From Acrasis kona (taxonomy: Eukaryota > Heterolobosea > Eutetramitea > Acrasida > Acrasidae): a stretch of 25,008 bases of DNA. The notes under the pieces were generated by a model, which ran no database searches, had not been told where the DNA came from, and saw only the letters and a list, made by a program, of their open reading frames with translations. The stretch is taken from contig JAOPGA020001518.1 in NCBI GenBank assembly GCA_026419775.2, positions 1-25,008 on the forward strand, read 5' to 3'. A program made the position numbers and the translations under genes. This document shows, one piece after another, positions 1-8,739 of this stretch (positions are counted from its first letter, which is position 1; the number at the start of each line of letters is the position of its first letter).

Positions 1-17
1 CAACACCCAAACCAATA

Positions 18-452
18 ATGGAAACTGAGCCCTACAAATCTACAACAACAATAAAAAAGAGGAGGAAGAGGAAAGAACACTCTGACGCCCCCGCACCAAC
101 CAAACGTCGTGTTGATGGCATACTTGATCTTGAGACTGAGAACAGACAAGAAGACATTTCTCCAGAGTTTCGAGTTATAGTCCCCACCATTCAGTTTGCC
201 AAACCAGGTGATAAAGTCATTATCAAGAAGAATGATATAGAGATTGGTCGTGGGGAAGTGTATGACTTACAAGAATGGCATCAAACAAAGCTGCCTATAA
301 CGCACTTAATGGTTGGTATAACAGAGACGACCCAAATCAAAACATTGATTCCACTCAAAGAGCCTGGCCAGAAAAAGAGGACACTGTGGAATGATTTTCT
401 TGTTGGAGATTTCGTCGGTTGGTGTAGAGAGTGGCTTGAAGTAGTCCAATAA
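18..452 (+). CDS. Hypothetical basic N-terminus protein, possibly 3' part of a longer gene
   Basis: Open frame of 144 codons from the ATG at 18 to TAA at 450-452. No stop lies upstream in this frame within the window (codons for T-P-K-P-I precede the ATG), so the gene may begin outside the window and this may be its last exon. Residues about 10-32 are very basic (KKRRKRK, then TKRR), which looks like a bipartite nuclear localisation signal. The rest reads as a compact beta-rich domain with a hydrophobic-aromatic end (GDFVGWCREWLEVV). I do not recognise the family. The pattern of the C-terminal half loosely recalls small domains found beside plant-type transposases, but this is too weak to name it. 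The frame is clean and the composition protein-like, so it is probably a real gene. Confidence 0.6.
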   Translation: METEPYKSTTTIKKRRKRKEHSDAPAPTKRRVDGILDLETENRQEDISPEFRVIVPTIQFAKPGDKVIIKKNDIEIGRGEVYDLQEWHQTKLPITHLMVGITETTQIKTLIPLKEPGQKKRTLWNDFLVGDFVGWCREWLEVVQ

Positions 453-721
453 AATTGTTGTTATAACAGTTGAAGTTTTATTGTTTAATGATGTAATTAA
501 TGTGTTCATGTTCATCTGTTAAAGAGTAACTTAATAGTCCATGTAGAGTTATTGTCCAAGCTTATCACTAATAGTATCGATTGTAGGTAAAAGGGTGTTG
601 TAGTGTATTTCTGTTACTCGAATGGTAGTGTAACTCAAACCTGCCTCTCATTGTTAAAAAATTTAACGGTAAGCGTAGAAAAGATATCTACGTCACATAT
701 TGAAAGATTTATTTTGAGAAC

Positions 722-910
722 TCATTTATCTTTATTAAGAAGACTATTTTTATTTTCGCCTGGACGATTCAGTCGAACACATTCGCCTGGGACACAAGCA
801 CTTTCAGGTGTATTATCTATCATTATAGCGTTCAGAGTCATCGTAGGTGGAATTATTATATGGATTTTGAGTGGACAACTTTCCAACACATATATATCAC
901 CGTGGTGAAA
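722..910 (-). pseudogene. Possible decayed fragment of an EF1A/eRF3/Hbs1-type GTPase domain II
   Basis: On the minus strand a stop-free stretch of 62 codons ends at TGA (722-724); the first ATG is at 841. Its translation contains ESCPLKIHIIIPP, then NAIMIDNTPESACVPGECVR. In eRF3, Hbs1 and EF1A the beta-barrel domain II follows the same order: an exit-strand SG.lk..d.i.vmP, then v.si..d...v.sA.pGenVrl. Match is by eye only. No GTPase domain, start region or third domain is seen around it, an in-frame stop lies directly upstream, and the frame closes soon after the motif. It could be a relic of a gene copy, one exon of an unrecognised gene, or chance. Low confidence. Confidence 0.25.
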
Positions 911-1001
911 TCATAAATTTCATCATACTTTGATTATTGTAGTTTGAAACTTATAATGCAACATGAGATGTCTATTCTAACATACACCCAATAAGGAGCT
1001 T

Positions 1002-1058
1002 TAGAATTTTTGTCTATTGTAAGTGGGAGGGAACTTTACCGCTTACATTAAAATTCTA
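1002..1058. repeat. Nested inverted repeat (hairpin) in intergenic DNA
   Basis: Outer arms TAGAATTTT (1002-1010) and AAAATTCTA (1050-1058) are perfect 9-base complements. Inside them GTAAGTGG (1019-1026) and CCGCTTAC (1039-1046) form a second 8-base stem with one G-T pair around a 12-base loop. The two stems are separated by a small asymmetric bubble. The sequence shows the fold; its role (structured UTR, protein-binding site or relic of a small element) is unknown. Confidence 0.6.
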
Positions 1059-1248
1059 CACATCGGTATTATCACTTTTCAAAATTGACAGGTTTTATGA
1101 AAACGGAGATTTGGGAACTCCGAATCCACCTGATGCAATGTATTTTTTTGTTAAAATTGACAAGCAATTTGTACTAAATTTGTTAAGTGGGAAAATGTGA
1201 CAGTGACAACGGATTTATATATTCTTGTTGTCAAGTAAAAACCAAAAA

Positions 1249-2511
1249 ATGGAACCTCAGGGGAGCTTTGTCATGTCGCAGTTATCTGGGCAGCAAAGGG
1301 GTCCCCAAACTGACGATAGAAATATCAGCAGCTACTCCTTCACCACAAACCCAATAAACAATGTTCCCTATGTTAACACATCTGAAAGCCAACCAACAAG
1401 GTCAGCCTCTGTACACGATTTTAGGCAACTCAATGACGATAATGAGAGTGACGCCGAAGAAGAATGTTCTAACATTGACGACTCCTCGAAAAAACCCTCC
1501 CAAAAGACAAATTATGCTTGTACTGAATGTCGAAAGGCCCATAAAGCCTGCTCTGGACAGAGACCTTGTGAAAGATGTGTAAAGTTTGGCATAGGAGAGA
1601 CATGCTCGTCATCTACTAGGAAGAGGCGTTCATTAACAAAGAAGTACTGGGTGGACTTTTTGCAGCAACAACAGTTACAGCAGCAAATACAACAGCAATG
1701 TACCGCACAAAAGCAACCCATTTTCGTCGACCACTTTGAAATGGAAAGGATGAAATCTGCTATTTTGAAGCAAAAGACAAAAGTGAGAAGTTCTTTGCAG
1801 AATTGGACCATTCATTCCAGCGAATCTTACCAACACACCCAAACCCCTCCTGAGCAGAGGCAACACTCTCCCGTCAAGGACAATACACCAACTTTTGGAC
1901 CAATCGGCACACCTAGACCATTAGAACCTCAATACTCTCCAAGAGTGGACCATTCGCCACGCCTTCAAACAACACCATACTCCACACCAAGACTAGAACA
2001 TTCGCCACGCTTACAACAGACTCCGCGTTCGGCACCATATCCATCTCCAAGGTCTTCACCTCGTTACAATCCAATCCCTGAAAATGTAGAACACATTAGC
2101 GACAGTATGCACACCCCTTACCACTCACCAAGACTTGGTGGTGTTTATTCGCCAAGGTCTTCACCTAGACTGGACTCGTCTCCAAGACTATCGGAACCTT
2201 CTCATTATTCTCCTAGAGCCGATTATTCTCCAAGAATAGAGGCACCACACCATCCAGTACAGTATTCGCCCCGTGTGGAACAATATCATACAGGAATGGC
2301 TAGAGAGCAGTATTCACCAAGACTAAACCCTAACGCTCTTCCTTCAATATCTGAGGAGCTTTTACGTCTTGAAAGCATCTCGGAATTGACGAAAAATATG
2401 AACATTAGGGAAGGCGCTGGTCCAACGTTTGCCAAAAGACAATCTCTAAACCAAACCCAAATATATCAAGGCCAAACATCACCAATCTGGAGGCAACCCC
2501 CCAATATTTAA
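1249..2511 (+). CDS. Zn2Cys6 (fungal-type) transcription factor with SPR-repeat tail
   Basis: Predicted sequence-specific nuclear transcription factor of 420 residues. The open frame begins at TTG 1225, but the ATG at 1249 is the sensible start. Residues 91-119 hold a binuclear zinc cluster with spacing C-x2-C-x6-C-x5-C-x2-C-x8-C; the core CRKAHKACSGQRPCERC resembles the AcuK/ERT1 class of fungal activators. A basic patch (TRKRRSLTKKYW) follows, then glutamine-rich sequence, as in GAL4-type proteins. From about residue 200 to 345 there are 13 SPR and 3 TPR tripeptides, often YSPR or HSPR followed by L, V or I. These are candidate sites for proline-directed kinases. No fungal middle-homology domain is visible. 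The target genes are unknown. It is convergent with the cyclase gene, with 270 bases between stops. Confidence 0.85.
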   Translation: MEPQGSFVMSQLSGQQRGPQTDDRNISSYSFTTNPINNVPYVNTSESQPTRSASVHDFRQLNDDNESDAEEECSNIDDSSKKPSQKTNYACTECRKAHKACSGQRPCERCVKFGIGETCSSSTRKRRSLTKKYWVDFLQQQQLQQQIQQQCTAQKQPIFVDHFEMERMKSAILKQKTKVRSSLQNWTIHSSESYQHTQTPPEQRQHSPVKDNTPTFGPIGTPRPLEPQYSPRVDHSPRLQTTPYSTPRLEHSPRLQQTPRSAPYPSPRSSPRYNPIPENVEHISDSMHTPYHSPRLGGVYSPRSSPRLDSSPRLSEPSHYSPRADYSPRIEAPHHPVQYSPRVEQYHTGMAREQYSPRLNPNALPSISEELLRLESISELTKNMNIREGAGPTFAKRQSLNQTQIYQGQTSPIWRQPPNI

Positions 2512-2781
2512 CGTTATTAAATATATCATTTTTGTTTCTTGTTCTTTTACTGATTGTACCTCCTAAACCGTTGTAATTTGAATAGCTCTCCTGGAAAAAA
2601 ATTTGAAACCAACATAAATTGTAATCAATGTCTATTCTCTGAACAGAGATTTCATCGACTCAGACTTTGTCCATCTCTAAGGACTACATACATACATTAT
2701 TAGATGAAAACAAGTTCATTTATGTAGAGTTAAAGTTAACCTTTAATAAGTTGGGAAAATATTGTTCTTCTAAAATACACT

Positions 2782-5700
2782 TTATTCATTCAATACCACA
2801 TACGTGGTCAAAGATCCTTTGCCCTTTGCCTCCACCCTCCTCTCTTCAAATTTGAATAGATCATGAACCCTCTCATAAGTTTGCCTGCTAACTTGTATCT
2901 TACCAGGCACACCAGTGCTCTCCATCCTAGATGCAGTATTCACCGTATCACCCCAACAATCATATGCAAATTTGTTCTTGCCAATCACACCAGCAACCAG
3001 AGGACCCGTATGCACGCCAATCCTCACATCAACGTCGCCATTGGTCAATTCCTTGACCGCCATCAAAGCCTGCAGCCCAAAAGTAATAATCCTCTGAGGA
3101 TGATTACTTTGTTTATCGAACAAACCACCCACACAAAAATAAGCATCGCCTATGGTTTTGATCTTTTCTATTTGATTCACGATGCATAAATCATCAAAAG
3201 CAACAACGATTTTATTCAATAAAATAACCAAATCACTAGCGCTCATCATGCTGCTCATTTTCGTGAAACCAACCATGTCAGAAAAGAAACAAGTCACGTC
3301 GTCGAATTTATCAGCAATACAATCGAGACTATTATTTTTCAAACGAGAGGCAACGGATACGGGCAATATGCTATTTAACAAGGCCTCGTTGTTCCTCTTT
3401 TCGATATCAATCAGTTCCTTTTGTTTCTCCTGTACCGTACAATCGGTAACGAAACAAGCCACGTGAGTTCTACGATTCCACAAACCAACGCTGGTGCTCA
3501 AACTACATGGGAAGCGAACCACGCGATCAACGTCAGCACCACCACGCATGCCAACAGTTTGCATCATCATTCCTCTCTTGGTGGTGATGGTATCCTTGAT
3601 GAACACTTTTAAATCTTGATCGAACAAGATTGAGATGTGATGACCAATCACATCCGATTCGTTTTTTTTAAACATTTGTTTGCTGCTGCTGTTCATTTCC
3701 ACGATGAATCCTTCGTCGTTACAAATGATCACTCCATCCATCGATCCCTCTAATATCGCTCTGGTCCTCTTGTCTTGATTCTGTTCGTTGCCCATCACCA
3801 ACCTCTTGATCCATCCGCTCGCATCGGTTTGTGATGCACAATCAATGTAGTTCTGAACAAGCGGAATGGATTTACAAATGGGAGGTGGAATCAGCACCAT
3901 CAAGAATCGAATGGTTTGGTTGACGTCGAGGTACTCGCGTAGCATGATGTATAAATTGAAACAACTCGACATGATGATGAGAATGAAGGCGCCGTAGATC
4001 CAACTCGTTTCGAAACTGAAATTACATTGATGAGTCGATTTGTCGATGAATTGTAAAGTGAGTCGACTTGTGATTTGATTGATTTGATTTGTGATTTGAT
4101 AATTTTGATCGATTGCATTTATTTTTTGAGCGGTGCTCATGAGCGGCGATTCGATGGCTGCTCTTTGTGACGATAGTGTTAATTCGTCCATTAGTTCGTT
4201 CAGTTCCATACATTGAACGATCGACGAATTCGAAATGGTACAATTTGATTCTCGAACGGACGAAATGTCACCCATCACCAATCTTAATTGCGTCCATACT
4301 TTACGTGTGTCATCGATGATGTCGGCAATGTGATCTGGCGTGATGGTGCTCTTGTAGTCGAATGGCATGGATGGATCGCTGTAAATCACTTCGTTCAAAT
4401 TAAAACTAATTCTGTTTACTAACGAACTGAATTGACCGTACAACGAAACGGTTTGACTTGTATTGGCTCCACATTTTACTAATTTGTAATCTTCGGCGGC
4501 CAATAATGCAATCACCGACACATCACAAATCAAAATGAAGGATGCAATCACCATGAATTTGAATTTGGGAGAATAGGGAGTGGATTTCTTCTTGACGTTC
4601 TTGGATTCCATCGAATGCAATCGTATCCAAGAGTCGTCTTGCTGACCACGACGCCAATGGTTAGCATCAATCCAAGAATGACACCAAGCATTGATATTAA
4701 AAGTGAAGACTTCCATTTATGATCCTTGATGCGTAATTTTTTTGCATGTCTGTTAAGGTTAGTAATGATTGTTTAACAGTTACTTACAAGTCATAGATTT
4801 TTGTTGGTGACGTTGAGGAACCACTTGATCGCACGGATTGACTGTCCTTGATTGGTGTTCTCTTCTTTTCATTTTCATCTTCTAGTGATGTTTCGTCGAA
4901 CAAATCCTCTTGATAAGGAGAAACGGAATTATTGGGACCTAGCATGTATTGCTCCTTATTCTTGACGGTCAAGATGACACTACGCTTGTTTGCAGCTCTG
5001 AGTGATTCTTGCTCTTCTAGTTTGTGCGCTTCTTCAAAATAAAATTTTGCTTGTTCAGGATCTAATTTTACTTCCTCCAAAAATTGCGCATAATTTCTAA
5101 CCACAGTGGTATCTTTTGGGTATTGTTTCATTAAGGATTCAAAAATTCTTGTGCACTCCTTTTCTGCTAGGAAGGCTTGGAAGGCAAGTCTTGAAAGTGT
5201 TTTGTTATAATCAACATGCTGATGTGACAATATAGTCTTGAAGAATGAAGCAATGTGTTGGGTTAATTCCCCTGAGATCTCATGAGCGTTGCTAATCATT
5301 GCATAAATTCGTTTCTTGTTATCGGCAGATCCAATGACGAACTCTAAATCTCTTTCTCTTAGGAATATCGAGAATCTGTAGAAAATGTTTGGTCTGAAGG
5401 ACTTGCATTTCTCCAGTTGACAATGACCAAAGTTGAGAGATCCATTTTGATTAAAAAATGTTGTTCGTTGCAACGCTCATAGTGAGGTGTAAGGTCTCTA
5501 GATTATTCATTGTAGCAAGTTTAATTGTTTTTTCGATTTGAGCCTTTTTGGTTGGGTTGTTTGAGGAGAGACGGTATGCAATGTCGAGAAATGTCATGTT
5601 CACCATTCCGGCTTCAACTTTCTCTTGTATTAAATAACTGTTATACTTTGAGACTTTCCAGTTCACATACCAGATGTATACCTCCATAAGAAGGAATCCA

Positions 5701-6765
5701 AAACAAAATGTTGCAAAGTACGTACCAATAGATATGCCTCCGATGATGGATCCAATGTCACCATTCTCACCGTTAACGATTTGCATTCCCAGAATCACAA
5801 TGGAGTAGGGAGCACGAGCCATCTCCAGCCCACTAAATAAACAGTTCACTTCTCTGCGATAAAATGGAATCCACCTGTACAAAGTAATAATACTAAGAAT
5901 ACTTTGAATCAACAATATAACGGGATGTATCCAAGGAGCCGTCGAGAAATTAAAAGCCTGGCATAATGCCGCTACCATGAACCTAGACCATTGTAAACTA
6001 TAAATGTATTTTTAAAAGTCAACTTACGATGTGTTTCGGTAAACTGGGAAGTAGACCATGTCCACACTAAAGTAACTATGGGAAGGATTTGTATCCGTGA
6101 AGCAGTACTGTCCAAACGTATAAACGACAACTTGAAGAATAGCCACTAGTAGTGATAGAGTTATCCATTGAATATTGCCAGTGCCATAGCATGAAACATC
6201 CTCAAAGTCTGTGAGCATCATTGTTCCCTCGTCGCAGTTAAGCAAACTCCAAGACAGTGTTATTGAATTATAAGGGAAAATGCAGAAGGAGAATACAATA
6301 ACCTGTATCAATACTTGTAACTTGCTGAAGATTGACATGAGTCCCTTGTGCACCATTTAGATAGCTTTGAGTGAAACAACTTACCTTTACGTAATAGAAG
6401 TAGCTGAGTAGAAATAAACCTAGGAGAAGTGCATATATTACTAAATATAAGACCACAGCAACTTCTATCCCAACATAAGGCAGCCTATGTAAGCCACCAC
6501 TGTAAACATACTCTATTGCAGAGCTAAAATGAGATAACGCAGGTCCCCATAACGATGATTCAGGGACATTTAAAGCTAGCGTCTGTATTATCATGAACAC
6601 TTGATACAACAAATAGATCCACTTGTTTGGTCTTATCCTGTATGAGTCCGCAAATGATGATATCTTGTTTTGCGGCCTTATTTGCACATCGGCTTCCTCA
6701 TGCTTATTGCTATTGTCTGATAATGCATCTACTTCTTCAATTAGCTCATCACTTGTATGATCCAT
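2782..6765 (-). CDS. TmcB-like multi-pass membrane adenylate cyclase with PAS domain
   Basis: Makes cAMP from ATP at a membrane. Exons: 6385-6765, 6028-6344, about 5453-5982, 4788 to about 5452, 2782-4749; introns of 40, 45 and 38 nt have GTAAGT donors, and the last has a TACTAAC branch. Order: short cytosolic N-terminus; about six membrane spans; cytosolic TPR-like region typical of TmcB-like proteins; one span; ectodomain with N-x-S/T sites; one span; PAS; class III cyclase. In the last-exon frame (M at 4716) the metal aspartates are D480 and D524, transition-state residues N593 and R597, and base-selecting residues K520 and D586, the adenylate pattern (guanylate cyclases have E and C). The frame breaks at the T6 run (5453-5458) and near 4600-4650; these could be assembly errors, real mutations or unusual introns. 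Function is clear; the exact protein is not. Confidence 0.85.
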
Positions 6766-7183
6766 AGCTACTTGCACTAATAGCGATTTGTTTTTGTTTT
6801 CAACTAGTGGTTATGGTTATTTGGTTATTTTTGAAATCTTCACTATCAGAATATGGGCATTTAATCGAACTCAATATAAAAGGGTAACTTATGTGGGACA
6901 AAATAAAAAATAATGTGCATGTAAAGCTAGAGTTTGTATGACGTCGTTTGCTTTTAACTGTAAACGATCTAATAATTCACTTTTCTACCAAATGAGGTGC
7001 GAAACCAAATTAAGAAATGTTACATAATATACTTTAATATTATCAATATACTTCCGGAGTTTAATGCATGATTTTTCATGATAACTTTATTTCCTGATTT
7101 ACATTGCAAGTCCTCAGTAATGCATTGAAGCAGTCAAAGTGAACATTTAGGAGTGTGGTTCAAATCAACGGACATCTTGTTGG
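6766..7183. other. Intergenic: cyclase 5' flank and polyprenol reductase 3' flank
   Basis: About 420 bases of AT-rich DNA upstream of the cyclase start. It contains a CRE-like TGACGTC near 6940 and a short perfect inverted repeat CATGA-TTTT-TCATG near 7070. No open frame of interest and no RNA gene was found. Confidence 0.5.
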
Positions 7184-8017
7184 CTAAACAATAAATGGTA
7201 CAATCGCTTTTCTGTTAGAGGGATAATCTGATTTGAAGTGATGCTTGTACCACTTATGAGTATTGATTGCATTTGTTGTTAAATTGAGCGAAACAAAACA
7301 TAACAAGAAGAAGGAGGAAATGGTCTTCAACATAAGCATTAGTCCGATATAGATTAAAATCTCCGAGGAATAATGTGGACAAGAAACATAATAAAACAAA
7401 CCACCCTTTGGAATCTTGTATTGTCCCTGTCCTATCCCTCCTCGCCTAATATCTGATAATATGACATGGCTTTTATGCTGTTGATACGAACCCAATAGAA
7501 TTAAGCCAAAATAAAATAAATCTTTTGAATCAAGCGAAGTATTGTTCAGTGCGGCACTAGAAATAATTGTGGCACAGCATAGAATATAATAAACGGCCCC
7601 ACTAAGAAACAACAAAACCTGCACATTCCTTTTTGTAAATTTGTGTATATATATCGTTTCATAAAGTCTGCGCAATAAGTGTGTCTCAAAAATAACAAAG
7701 GAGATAAAACTTTTTGCATTAAATCCCCAAAATACTGTAGCAATGAAAAAGCAGGCGACGTTCCAAACTGAAGCTATACTATAGTCCAATACGTAATTGA
7801 GCTTTTGCGATATATTTCTTTCATATATAAGCATGTACCAAAGTCTGACAATCAAACCATTTGGTGGATCCTTTATCGTCTCTTGGTTTTGATCGCTTAA
7901 TCTTCCGTAAGTAATATACTTGGAAAATTTGGGTACACAGAACCTCGCAGAGTAACACAAAATCATGCAAACCCATAGGATGCATAATGAATACTGGGTT
8001 GTCTGATAAGAAAACAT
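7184..8017 (-). CDS. Polyprenol reductase (SRD5A3/DFG10 family)
   Basis: ER membrane enzyme of the steroid 5-alpha-reductase family associated with the polyprenol-to-dolichol step, which supplies the lipid carrier for N-glycosylation. 277 residues, single exon, ATG at 8017, stop TAG. Several hydrophobic spans (for example MFSYQTTQYSLCILWVCMIL at the start). Diagnostic family motifs are present: HLLRRLYE near the middle, then SYQQHKSHVILSDIR, KIPKGGLFYYVSCPHYSSE, and the C-terminal TNAINTHKWY and YPSNRKAIVPFI, which match the conserved end of human SRD5A3 (YVSSPNY.AE, HQFYK, YPKHRKAFLPF). Length is typical of the family (yeast Dfg10 is slightly shorter, human SRD5A3 slightly longer). It is divergent from the eS27 gene with about 206 bases between starts, so the two probably share a promoter region. 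Confidence 0.93.
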   Translation of the reverse strand: MFSYQTTQYSLCILWVCMILCYSARFCVPKFSKYITYGRLSDQNQETIKDPPNGLIVRLWYMLIYERNISQKLNYVLDYSIASVWNVACFFIATVFWGFNAKSFISFVIFETHLLRRLYETIYIHKFTKRNVQVLLFLSGAVYYILCCATIISSAALNNTSLDSKDLFYFGLILLGSYQQHKSHVILSDIRRGGIGQGQYKIPKGGLFYYVSCPHYSSEILIYIGLMLMLKTISSFFLLCFVSLNLTTNAINTHKWYKHHFKSDYPSNRKAIVPFIV

Positions 8018-8223
8018 TGTAATAAAGAAGTTTGTTTTTGAAGACAGAGTTAAGGCTTAAGAATAGGTTTGATGTTATCATTTAAATAGGTGCACGTTCT
8101 TACATTGTGTGTGAAGATTTATTTTATATTTTGTACTTTGTCACAATTGGTCGATTATGAAAATAACTTCGTTGACTGAGAAATTTGTGAAAAAAGTTTC
8201 AAAAACATCGTCAATACGTCAAA
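8018..8223. promoter_or_regulatory. Bidirectional promoter region, polyprenol reductase / eS27
   Basis: 206 bases lie between the ATG of the minus-strand polyprenol reductase and the ATG of the plus-strand ribosomal protein gene. It is AT-rich, with an ATTGG box (inverted CCAAT) near 8145. Assignment as a shared promoter rests on the divergent arrangement only. Confidence 0.5.
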
Positions 8224-8624
8224 ATGGTATGTACCTTACTTTCACACGGCCCCAAAATGTGTCCACCTTCGACGAATACATTGCGCATCCGTGTTTAATG
8301 TTTGAACAATGATATTAACAGACTGTAGGGATTTTTAGAAGAGGATTTACTGTACCCATCCGCCGCTCACCAAGCAAACAAGCACAAGTTGAAGCGTTTA
8401 ATTCCAACACCAAACTCCTACTTCATGGACGTTAAGTGCCCAGGATGCTACAAGATGTAATTTTTTACTTTCATTAATGTAATCTCACAATCAACAGCTC
8501 CGTTGTTTTTTCACATGCTAAAACCGTTGTTCTTTGCGGAAGCTGCTCAACCGTTCTTTGCCAACCAACAGGAGGCAAGGCAAACTTGACTGAAGGATGC
8601 AAATTCAAGAAAAAGGCTGATTAA
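8224..8624 (+). CDS. RPS27: Small ribosomal subunit protein eS27 (RPS27)
   Basis: Zinc-binding protein of the 40S ribosomal subunit. Three exons: 8224-8226 (only the ATG), 8329-8456 and 8498-8624; introns are 102 nt (GTATGT...CTGTAG) and 41 nt (GTAATT...AACAG). The spliced protein is 85 residues, the usual family length, and begins [14 protein letters not shown] (human MPLAKDLLHPSPE). Conserved stretches include [36 protein letters not shown] and [13 protein letters not shown]. The C4 zinc ribbon is CPGC then CGSC. No single frame covers it, so it is easily missed. The first acceptor is fixed by frame: the competing AG seven bases upstream leads into a stop. Likely constitutively and strongly expressed. 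Confidence 0.95.
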
Positions 8625-8739
8625 ATTGGAAAAATAAAACATTTAAAACTTTAATCATTCTATTCCTAAACAAACTTCGATATAACTTTGAGTTTATGAC
8701 ATTAATAACAAAACAACGATGTAAATAATCGACTTTTAT

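Larger units (their letters stand above)
453..1248. other. AT-rich intergenic stretch with hairpin and a possible decayed coding fragment
   Basis: About 800 bases without a convincing intact gene. It holds the 3' flank of the first gene, a minus-strand open stretch (722-910) that resembles part of a translation GTPase, a nested inverted repeat at 1002-1058, and a direct repeat AAAATTGACA near 1080 and 1155, just ahead of the zinc-cluster gene. The last 150 bases are the likely promoter of the Zn2Cys6 gene. Confidence 0.6.

Noticed and set aside
603-908. Plus-strand open frame of 101 codons with two hydrophobic stretches
   Set aside because: Begins at GTG, has no family motif, and lies opposite a minus-strand stretch with a more protein-like translation. 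Hydrophobicity comes from AT-rich codons.
2782-4716. Separate short cyclase gene starting at the ATG at 4716
   Set aside because: The splice signals at 4750-4787 and the six-span region upstream show it is the 3' part of one larger TmcB-like gene; the first 35 codons after that ATG do not look like protein.
7140-7180. GGTTCAAATC motif resembling a tRNA B box
   Set aside because: The flanking bases cannot form the T stem and no D arm, anticodon arm or acceptor stem fits upstream.
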